11,696 nt of DNA from Holosporales bacterium. GTDB lineage: Bacteria > Pseudomonadota > Alphaproteobacteria > RUG11792. Shown here piece after piece: positions 5,773 through 11,696 of this stretch. Position numbers and translations under genes: made by a program. Location: positions 1-11,696 of the forward strand of contig JAISFY010000001.1 in NCBI GenBank assembly GCA_031263345.1, read 5' to 3'. The notes under the pieces are model-generated. The model made no database searches. It was not told where the DNA came from and saw only the letters and a program-made list of their open reading frames with translations. Each line of letters begins with the position of its first letter. Position 1 is the first letter of the stretch.

Positions 5773-6294
5773 TTACGCCTCAGTCAGGCCGGCGATTTTG
5801 AGTATTCTTTTCTTCGTTGAGTCTTGAAGGTTCGCTAATCTAGCTGAAGAATCTTCTGCCGAATTCAATGAGACATTGATATTACATTTCTCATCGATCG
5901 TTACTACAATAGTGTACCAGCACGTTTTGGTATTATCAAACTCTTCCACTTGAGCACGGCCCGTATGGATTTCCCATACCTTACCGCTTTTATCTACCTT
6001 TTCCATAGGAAATCCTTGCAAAACCTGGAAAGAGGCATTCCAGAGCCTTTCCCTAGATGACAATTCACAATCCTGCGGTAGAGTCACACTAACCTCTTCT
6101 GCATTAAGATCATCAGAGGTTTTAGATTTCTGAAACAAGCCGGATGGAAATAGCTTCCCAAAGTTGTGATTTTCCCTATCTTTATAATAAACGGGCGAAT
6201 TCGCCTTATGACCCTCCGCCTGCGTAACACCAACCAGTAATAACAAGAATAACAAATACTTATCCGATATATTCACCGCGCTAGCATCCACCAC
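5773..6294 (-). CDS. Exported protein, DUF3576-like
   Basis: 173 residues from a GTG at 6294; a GTG six codons further in (MNISDKYLLFLLLLVGVTQA) would give a more conventional signal peptide. The hydrophobic stretch YLLFLLLLVGVTQA suggests export with cleavage near TQA-EG; there is no lipobox cysteine. The C-terminal half (RERLWNASFQVLQGFPMEKV, then a strand-rich part and a closing helix) resembles DUF3576 proteins of alphaproteobacteria, which have an LW-AS-L-F-PL motif. That match is from memory and tentative. The family has no firm function. The gene sits directly upstream of asd with a 3-base gap, so they form an operon. Confidence 0.6.
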   Translation of the reverse strand: MVDASAVNISDKYLLFLLLLVGVTQAEGHKANSPVYYKDRENHNFGKLFPSGLFQKSKTSDDLNAEEVSVTLPQDCELSSRERLWNASFQVLQGFPMEKVDKSGKVWEIHTGRAQVEEFDNTKTCWYTIVVTIDEKCNINVSLNSAEDSSARLANLQDSTKKRILKIAGLTEA

Positions 6295-6352
6295 ATAACA
6301 GCAGCCGAAATTCTATCACAATTAAGTCTCCTCCTCTATAAACTTTTGGTCT

Positions 6353-6859
6353 TTATAAATGCGAAAATCGGACTGTCCTAGTTCTTAACTTTACACCGAA
6401 GGCTCCGCTCTCCCCAGACGTATCTCTAATTTCGAAAAATCCAATCACGAAATGGATATTCGAAAGTAACCAATCTAAAACGGCCCTCTTAAGAATTCCC
6501 TCACCCTTACCGCTGATAATCACTATATTTTTTATTTTTTTCTCAATACATTCTAGACAAAAATTTGCCAGAACAGTAGAGATATCGCGGCTAAAACCAT
6601 GCAAATCGATTGCAGCTTCTTTTACAAAGTTTCGCCTCTCTCGTCTATTTAATTTAACTACGTACAGAGAGGAGTAAGCCGAATTTTCACCAATTGAAGC
6701 TCCAACCGTTCTAGCATATTCCGGAACAAAATGACTAACATCTCTTTCCATATTGGATGACATGGACGCTTTGGCATTAACAATCCTATTATTAGTTCCG
6801 AGCTTTTCTACAGATTCCACGTACTCGTGCCACAGATCAATATCCTTAATAACTGCCAT
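6353..6859 (-). CDS. Smr-domain protein
   Basis: 168 residues with a C-terminal Smr (MutS2-related) domain. Its signatures are IDLHG at 84-88, IISGKGEGILKRAVLDWL at about 114-131, and SGAFGVKLR at 151-159, corresponding to the usual LDLHG, TGKG and GG-GA motifs. Smr domains bind nucleic acid and several are endonucleases; the exact substrate of small stand-alone alphaproteobacterial members is unclear. The first ~80 residues are an uncharacterised, charged extension typical of this group. The start is ATG at 6859 with no clear Shine-Dalgarno sequence; a 12-base palindrome lies just upstream. It follows ffs by 23 bases on the same strand and precedes the DUF3576-like gene and asd, 58 bases away. 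Confidence 0.9.
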   Translation of the reverse strand: MAVIKDIDLWHEYVESVEKLGTNNRIVNAKASMSSNMERDVSHFVPEYARTVGASIGENSAYSSLYVVKLNRRERRNFVKEAAIDLHGFSRDISTVLANFCLECIEKKIKNIVIISGKGEGILKRAVLDWLLSNIHFVIGFFEIRDTSGESGAFGVKLRTRTVRFSHL

Positions 6860-6862
6860 AAA

Positions 6863-6874
6863 TCCAAGCTTGGA
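6863..6874 (-). promoter_or_regulatory. 12-base palindrome before the smr-type gene
   Basis: TCCAAGCTTGGA is a perfect palindrome lying 3 bases before the ATG of the Smr-domain gene and 8 bases after the 3' end of ffs. It could be an operator or chance. It is too compact for a strong hairpin. Confidence 0.25.
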
Positions 6875-6882
6875 AACGTTAA

Positions 6883-6993
6883 AGTTGGTTGTAAGTGAGA
6901 CAAAACCCAGAAAATGAACCGCTATGGCTGCTACATTTCTGTCCTGACCAGGTTAACGCCAGTCCCTGCCAAAGGCCCAGCAGACAACCAACT
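6883..6993 (-). ncRNA. ffs: Signal recognition particle RNA (4.5S)
   Basis: The RNA component of the signal recognition particle, which with Ffh targets nascent membrane proteins to the inner membrane. The universal domain IV motif is clear on the minus strand: GGTCAGG (6949-6943), hairpin ACA-GAAA-TGT (6942-6933), then AGCAGCC (6932-6926). The symmetric loop bases CAGG/AGCA are retained and the apex is a GNRA tetraloop (GAAA instead of the common GGAA). Flanking AACC/GGTT pairs extend helix 8. The ends are a perfect 10-base pair, AGTTGGTTGT (6993-6984) with ACAACCAACT (6892-6883), which sets the length at about 111 bases, normal for the small bacterial form. A well-placed promoter precedes it. 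Exact ends may differ by a few bases. Confidence 0.92.
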
Positions 6994-7000
6994 AATAGGA

Positions 7001-7029
7001 ATGATAGTACCTTTTTTCCAAAATCGCAA
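7001..7029 (-). promoter_or_regulatory. Promoter of ffs
   Basis: On the minus strand, TTGCGA (7029-7024), a 17-base spacer and TATCAT (7006-7001) match sigma-70 -35 and -10 boxes at 4/6 and 5/6. The -10 box ends 7 bases before A6993, the predicted first base of the SRP RNA. The geometry agrees independently with the RNA's paired end. Confidence 0.7.
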
Positions 7030-7049
7030 CCCATCATCTGATGGCATTT

Positions 7050-7958
7050 TCAGCTTTCTCTGGACATTATGTAGGTCGTTCCAATAATAATGATTGCTCC
7101 AATTATGCTGTTCAAGTCCGGAATTTGGGCAAAAAATAGGTACCCGAAAGCGATCGAAATCGGCAATTCGGCATACCGAATGGGCGATATGACTGAGGCT
7201 TTGGTTGCTCTATACGCAAGAAATAAAAAGAGTTGTATCAGATTAGATCCAATTCCGAGAGCTAGGAGTAAGGATATATCTCGAATACTCGGGCAAGTCC
7301 AGTACGATGGAACGAATATGGCCGTCAGAAGTGTCGTATATAATCCGAAGTAAAATAGCATTACTAGATTATTTTCATTTTTTTCGACCATCTTTTTGAC
7401 CATAATATTCATGGTCGCAAAGAGGATGGCCGCCGTCGTCGGTATAAGGGCAAGTATGTTTAAATGTTCGGTTATCGGGCGATACATAATAATTATCCCG
7501 ATCATGCCAAGTATCGTCGCAGACCAGCATTTTATACCGATTTTTTCTTTTAGGAAGATTGAAGCTAGTGGTAACATGAATAGGGTATCTGAAAATAGGA
7601 TTATAGTGTTTTCGGCGAGAGGTAATTTATTAACACTACAGCAGCACAGCCCAATCGCGACGGCTCCTAAGATACTGCGGAGGATGTGATAACCGTGGTA
7701 TTTCGTTTGGAATGACGATATTAACCGGAATTGATGATTACTCGTATACCCTGACTTCAAGCCTTTAAAATGCTGAATTCCAATAACTATAAGGGCGGTT
7801 AAAGCCGAAAAAAGGAATCTGAAAAAAGCGATTTCGATAAAGTGTAGATCTTCTCCTAGGAGTTTTGCAAGAACATCATTAATGACGCTCGTAAAGTTCA
7901 TCAAAAGGGCCCAGAAAATGCCATAGCCAATTCCTTTGGCTGACGTCAATATCATCAT
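7050..7958 (-). CDS. EamA/DMT-superfamily permease
   Basis: A 302-residue polytopic membrane protein with about ten hydrophobic segments in two EamA-type halves, the usual size for the drug/metabolite transporter superfamily. Features typical of the family are the early ALLMNFTSVINDVLAKLL helix with charged residues, FFRFLFSALTALIVI, the mid-protein FLKEKIGIKCWSATILGMIGI, and the second-half repeat of the same ending (ISIAFGYLFFAQIPDLNSIIGAIIIIGTTYI). The substrate cannot be read from sequence. Rickettsial relatives include an S-adenosylmethionine importer, but nothing here proves that activity. The start is ATG at 7958 with another ATG immediately after. The next features on the strand are the ffs promoter and ffs. 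It is divergent from dnaQ. Confidence 0.87.
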   Translation of the reverse strand: MMILTSAKGIGYGIFWALLMNFTSVINDVLAKLLGEDLHFIEIAFFRFLFSALTALIVIGIQHFKGLKSGYTSNHQFRLISSFQTKYHGYHILRSILGAVAIGLCCCSVNKLPLAENTIILFSDTLFMLPLASIFLKEKIGIKCWSATILGMIGIIIMYRPITEHLNILALIPTTAAILFATMNIMVKKMVEKNENNLVMLFYFGLYTTLLTAIFVPSYWTCPSIRDISLLLALGIGSNLIQLFLFLAYRATKASVISPIRYAELPISIAFGYLFFAQIPDLNSIIGAIIIIGTTYIMSRES

Positions 7959-8192
7959 CTTCAGCTAGTATTCTGTGTTAGAAGTTTATCAAGCGTCGAA
8001 ATTTTAAACGATCCAAAATGAGATATCAAAACTGTAATTCGATTGCAGATATCTATCTAGCCGATTACTCAATGGATATAGTTAATACTGATCTTTCGCT
8101 ACAACATGCTCAATTTGGTTCGCAGTTTGATGCATTTCTTGGTATCGTTTAATAAATGCAGAGCATCAACTGACCAGCCAGGGAAAAAACGG

Positions 8193-8885
8193 ATGATAAG
8201 GGAAATAATTTTAGATACGGAGACGACCGGGCTTTCGGTTGCCGATGGGGATAGGATCACCGAAATAGGATGCGTAGAAATTATCGATAAAAAATTGACC
8301 GGTCTTACGTATCATACATACGTCAATCCGGAGAGGGAGGTTAGCGATCGTGCCGTTGAAATAAGCGGATTAACTTATGAATTTTTAAAAGTATATAAGC
8401 CGTTTAAAGATGTATCTCGGGAGTTTCTAGAATTTATACGAGATGATAGATTAGTTATTCATAATGCTCCATTCGATATTGGATTTCTCAACTATGAGTT
8501 TTCCGTGATTGAACTGAATTCCATCGATTTATCAAGGGTTATCGATACGCTGACGATGGCTAGGGAAAAGTATCCAGGATCACCGGCGACTCTAGATGCA
8601 TTATGTCGTAAATTTAATATAGATCGTTCAATGAGGACAAAGCATGGCGCCCTGATAGATGCGAAGCTATTGGCTAAAGTCTACATCGAAATGTCTGTTG
8701 AAATCGTACAGAAAAGTATTTTTGCTGCTGAAAATAGTCGAAACGATAATGATGGAAATGGACTCGAGACGAGGATAATAATTCCTGAACGTAGCTTCCC
8801 TCCAACCTGTGAAGAAGTGGCGGCTCATAGGAAATTCTTGTCGACTATCAATAGACCACTCTGGGATAAATTCGATAAATCGTGA
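8193..8885 (+). CDS. dnaQ: DNA polymerase III epsilon subunit (3'-5' proofreading exonuclease)
   Basis: The proofreading subunit of the replicative polymerase. From ATG at 8193 it has 230 residues. An upstream in-frame ATG at 8106 would add 29 residues with no counterpart in the family, whereas MIREIILDTETTG at 8193 is the canonical start, with AGGGA about 8 bases before it. All DEDDh exonuclease motifs are intact: Exo I DTETTG (Asp8, Glu10), Exo II HNAPFD (90-95, catalytic Asp95), Exo III KHGALIDA (His151, Asp156). The C-terminal tail, with EEVAAHRKF and ending RPLWDKFDKS, is the polymerase alpha-binding region typical of alphaproteobacterial forms. The stop overlaps the priA start as GTGA, implying coupled translation. 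Confidence 0.96.
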   Translation: MIREIILDTETTGLSVADGDRITEIGCVEIIDKKLTGLTYHTYVNPEREVSDRAVEISGLTYEFLKVYKPFKDVSREFLEFIRDDRLVIHNAPFDIGFLNYEFSVIELNSIDLSRVIDTLTMAREKYPGSPATLDALCRKFNIDRSMRTKHGALIDAKLLAKVYIEMSVEIVQKSIFAAENSRNDNDGNGLETRIIIPERSFPPTCEEVAAHRKFLSTINRPLWDKFDKS

Positions 8886-10924
8886 ATTACGAAATTGCCG
8901 TTTTTCTGAATATTGATAACGTCTATACATATTCTCACAGCGAATTCTTCGAAATGGGGCAGATAGTTATAGTACCCGTTAGGAATACGGAAGTAATGGG
9001 CGTAATCGTTCGGGTTATCGACAATCCGTTAAAACAGAATCTGCGAAACTTCTCTGTCTCACTGCAAAAAATTGAGGACAATGTAACGAGGCCGTTAAAG
9101 CCAATTTCCTCAATTCTCCCGTATTCGATTCCAGAACCTTACGTCGTTTTTGCACAGTTTGTTGCAAATTATAATTTAAATGCCTTAGGTATGGTATTGA
9201 AATTGATCGTTCCCTTTTCGATCGATGCACTCCTTTCTCAGGAAAAAAAAATAGATTACTCGGAGAAGGGTTTACACCCAGAAGGGGTGGAGAGGGCGCA
9301 GGCGGTCGATATGAATGAGGTAAAACTGAGTCCCTCTCAGAAAAACGCTGTCGAAAAGATCATTGCGTTATCGACAGGCGGGTTTAAAACATTTTTACTT
9401 CACGGAATCACCGGCTCAGGAATGACGGACGGTTTCCTCGTGGGGGCGAGAGATAGGATCTTCGTATCCAAGGCTGCACGTCAAATCTTAATTCTCGTTC
9501 CTGAAGTCGCTCTTGTTGGTGAACTAGCAAAAAAGGTTGCCGCAAGGCTTGGAATTGAAGTTTTTATTTGGCACAATTTTATTTCAAAATCCAAAAAACT
9601 TCAAATTTGGAGGATGGCAATTAATGGGAAATCGATGGCCATCGTTGGGGCAAGATCTGCTCTGTTTATTCCATTCCGAAATCTTGGGATCATTATCGTC
9701 GACGAAGAACACGATTCTTCATTCAAGCAGGACGAGACGACTATGTATAACGGGAGGGATATGGCTATCTACCTCGGCCTATGCTTAGGTATTCCCGTGA
9801 TTCTATCATCGGCAACTCCGTCCGTTGAATCATATAATAATGCAAAGACTGGAAAATATGAATACATTAAATTGAGTTCGAGATACTTTGAAAACGCTAA
9901 ACTACCAGAAGTAACGATTCACGATTTAAGAAAAGAAAAACTTAACGGTTGTTTAAGTAATTATGCAATTGAAAAAATATTCGAATGTTTAAGGGCAAAA
10001 AAGCAAATTCTAGTTTTCGTTAATCGAAGAGGACATACACCAAAGATACTGTGTAAATCTTGCGGCTGGAAAGTGATATGTCCTGGTTGCTCGACATGGC
10101 TTTGTTATCATCAGAGTCCACCCGCGTTCGTTTGTCATTATTGTGGATACAGGACATACGTTAGGAACGGCTGCGATGAATGCGGTGCGCAGAATCTAAT
10201 TGGCATTGGGATCGGAATCGAAAAGGCTCACGAGGAATGTAAAAAATTATTTCCGGAGGCGAGAGTATTAGTACTTTCAAGCGACACGATAAATACTCCT
10301 AATAAAATCTCGAAGGCCATCGAAGAAATAAAAAAAGGGAATGTAGACATTATACTGGGGACTCAGATTGTTGCTAAGGGACACAATTTTGACGCCCTAA
10401 CTCTCGTTGTTGTGACCTGTATCGATGCAATGTTATACGGCGAAGATTTTAGGTCAATCGAAAGGGCGTATCAGCTATTGTACCAGGTTTCCGGGAGAGC
10501 TGGAAGAACGGGTGCATTCAGATCAGAGGTGATTATTCAGACATTTTGTCCGAATGACGAACTGATGAAGATCGTTAAGAATAATGATATGGAGAGAATG
10601 TATACATTGGAAATCCGAAACAGGCAGCTCCTCAAAATGCCACCATTTTGGAATATGGCGAGTATTACGATGTCGGCCTTATCGGAAAAAGAGGTATCCG
10701 ATTTTGCGAAAAAATTAGTTCTCAAAGCTCCTGAGTGTCGAGAGGTCAGGGTTATTGGGCCGTTTCAACCAGTAAACTTCAAGCTACGTTCTCGATATCG
10801 ACTTAGATTAATCGTCATATCGTCTTGCCGTTTACGAGATTACATTAGGGAATGGATTCTATCCGATCGTTTCCCGAAATGTATTAGGCTAACAATCGAT
10901 ATCGATCCGTATAATTTTAATTAG
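8882..10924 (+). CDS. priA: Primosomal protein PriA, with altered Walker A motif
   Basis: The replication restart helicase (primosomal protein N') that recognises stalled forks and reloads DnaB. The 680 residues fit the family. Visible parts: N-terminal DNA-binding domain; LSPSQKNAV; Walker A region HGITGSGMTD at 174-183; LILVPEVAL; Walker B DEEH at 274-277; SSATPS; eight zinc cysteines in four CxxC pairs (391/394, 400/403, 418/421, 431/434); GTQIVAKGH; and motif VI QVSGRAGR at 535-542. The odd point is residue 181, where the invariant GSGKT lysine is Met (ATG at 9422-9424, one base from AAG). The usual GTE after the zinc domain is GIE. The start is GTG, overlapping the dnaQ stop. The reading frame is otherwise intact and conserved, so it is either a functional variant with impaired ATP use or a sequence error. 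Confidence 0.95.
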   Translation: MNYEIAVFLNIDNVYTYSHSEFFEMGQIVIVPVRNTEVMGVIVRVIDNPLKQNLRNFSVSLQKIEDNVTRPLKPISSILPYSIPEPYVVFAQFVANYNLNALGMVLKLIVPFSIDALLSQEKKIDYSEKGLHPEGVERAQAVDMNEVKLSPSQKNAVEKIIALSTGGFKTFLLHGITGSGMTDGFLVGARDRIFVSKAARQILILVPEVALVGELAKKVAARLGIEVFIWHNFISKSKKLQIWRMAINGKSMAIVGARSALFIPFRNLGIIIVDEEHDSSFKQDETTMYNGRDMAIYLGLCLGIPVILSSATPSVESYNNAKTGKYEYIKLSSRYFENAKLPEVTIHDLRKEKLNGCLSNYAIEKIFECLRAKKQILVFVNRRGHTPKILCKSCGWKVICPGCSTWLCYHQSPPAFVCHYCGYRTYVRNGCDECGAQNLIGIGIGIEKAHEECKKLFPEARVLVLSSDTINTPNKISKAIEEIKKGNVDIILGTQIVAKGHNFDALTLVVVTCIDAMLYGEDFRSIERAYQLLYQVSGRAGRTGAFRSEVIIQTFCPNDELMKIVKNNDMERMYTLEIRNRQLLKMPPFWNMASITMSALSEKEVSDFAKKLVLKAPECREVRVIGPFQPVNFKLRSRYRLRLIVISSCRLRDYIREWILSDRFPKCIRLTIDIDPYNFN

Positions 10925-10963
10925 ATGTATCATTATTATATTTGGCTTTATTTAGTGAACTAT

Positions 10964-11696
10964 TTAATTACAAAAGAACTCTCTTATACAGTTCGTAACG
11001 AATAAAGTATCCGCTTCCGAAAGGAGTGGGTGAAGAGGAATCGATAGTATACTTTTATACAGTTTCATCGATTTCGGCAATGTATACCCAAGGTTAAAGA
11101 GAGATAAAAGGTGATTGGGTTTGTATTGGATTCCCGTTTCAACCCCCTTTTGGGCGAGGAATTCTTTTAGTTCATCGCGTTTCCCATTCTTAACGATAAT
11201 TGGGAAGATGTGCGGGACGGCCGTCCTGGTATTAATTGGGAAGAGATCGATTTGAGAGATATGGGATAGGTGGTACAAATAAGTCTTGGCGATAGCTCGT
11301 CTTGTTTCCGAAAGCAAAGGAAATTTTACGAGTTGGGCCCGGCCGATCGCAGCGCTGATATCATTCATATGGTATCGCCATCCCTGTTCAATGACATCAA
11401 AATCCCAGCTCCGCTTCCCATGCAATCGGAGATTCGTGTCGCCGATTACACCCAGTAATCTCATGTCCTTAACCCTATTTGCGACCTCTGCATTTGAGGT
11501 TAATATCGCCCCCCCATCACCACACGAAATGTTTTTAATTGCATCGAAGCTAAAGCACAAAACCGAATTACGGAAAGCGAGATTTTTATTTCCAAAGGAA
11601 TGAGCTGCATCTTCGATCATTTTAAGTTCGTAATCTTCAGCTAATTGCTGTAGGCGGCTAATCTTTCCATCACACCCAGCGAATAAAACTGGTACG
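10964..11696 (-). CDS. DegT/DnrJ/EryC1-family sugar aminotransferase (partial, 5' end missing)
   Basis: The C-terminal 243 residues of a PLP-dependent aminotransferase; the reading frame stays open to the window edge (PVLFAGCDGKISRLQQLAED precedes the first ATG codon), so the start lies outside. These enzymes transfer an amino group to keto-sugar nucleotides for lipopolysaccharide, capsule or glycan synthesis. Motifs: MIEDAAHSFG (PLP-contacting Asp), CFSFDAIKNISCGDGGAI with the PLP Schiff-base lysine at 11534-11536, the conserved MND-SAAIGRAQL, and the family's C-terminal part HIFPIIVK ... ELKEFLAQKGVETGIQYKPN and SIPLHPLLSEAD. The His usual in SFH-KN is Asp. The exact sugar is not readable. 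It is convergent with priA, 39 bases apart. It suggests that the organism makes a surface amino sugar. Confidence 0.94.
   Translation of the reverse strand, partial: VPVLFAGCDGKISRLQQLAEDYELKMIEDAAHSFGNKNLAFRNSVLCFSFDAIKNISCGDGGAILTSNAEVANRVKDMRLLGVIGDTNLRLHGKRSWDFDVIEQGWRYHMNDISAAIGRAQLVKFPLLSETRRAIAKTYLYHLSHISQIDLFPINTRTAVPHIFPIIVKNGKRDELKEFLAQKGVETGIQYKPNHLLSLFNLGYTLPKSMKLYKSILSIPLHPLLSEADTLFVTNCIREFFCN

Noticed and set aside
8020..8056. GATATC ... GATATC inverted stretch between the permease and dnaQ
   Set aside because: The stem is interrupted by unpaired bases and GATATC is itself palindromic, so pairing is ambiguous; no convincing promoter or riboswitch could be built from it.
8106..8192. 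Upstream ATG extending dnaQ by 29 codons
   Set aside because: The extension has no counterpart in DnaQ, whose family N-terminus begins at the ATG at 8193, where a fitting ribosome binding site exists.
1..11696. CRISPR arrays, insertion sequences, tRNA or rRNA genes
   Set aside because: No regularly spaced repeats, transposase motifs, T-arm/anticodon patterns or rRNA signatures were seen on either strand.

Overview
The window looks like chromosomal DNA from an alphaproteobacterium, probably a host-associated lineage of the Rickettsiales/Holosporales kind. That placement is inference: it rests on the alphaproteobacterial style of MreB, on a DUF3576-like exported protein beside asd, on the short DnaQ, and on moderately AT-rich coding sequence with many GTG and TTG starts. 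No rRNA or tRNA is present to settle it.

Layout, left to right. (1) Positions 72-1456, minus strand: a cell-shape pair, mreB (actin-like) followed by yggT (small membrane protein), with a plausible promoter at about 1491-1520. (2) Positions 1540-4010, plus strand: an accessory island holding two tandem paralogous genes for exported proteins of unknown function (1720-2742 and 2855-3772). Each has a signal peptide, a cysteine-containing central block, a proline-rich linker and a glycine-rich C-terminal block. Both share a leader element with a CCTTTAAAGG palindrome; a scar of a probable third copy lies upstream; hairpins follow the second gene. (3) Positions 4210-4767, plus strand: a CDP-alcohol phosphatidyltransferase (probably PgsA), overlapping tail-to-tail with (4) a minus-strand group read from 7958 down to 4750: an EamA/DMT permease, the 4.5S SRP RNA gene ffs (6883-6993) with a good promoter, an Smr-domain protein, a DUF3576-like exported protein and asd. 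(5) Positions 8193-10924, plus strand: dnaQ and priA, overlapping by GTGA, a replication/restart pair. (6) Positions 10964-11696, minus strand: the C-terminal part of a DegT/DnrJ/EryC1 sugar aminotransferase cut by the window edge.

Most of the window is housekeeping: cell shape, phospholipid and DAP/lysine synthesis, protein targeting, proofreading and replication restart. The unusual parts are the tandem exported family, with signs of recombination, a C9 tract and end remodelling, and a PriA whose Walker A lysine is replaced by methionine while all other key motifs are kept. No mobile element, CRISPR array or tRNA was seen.
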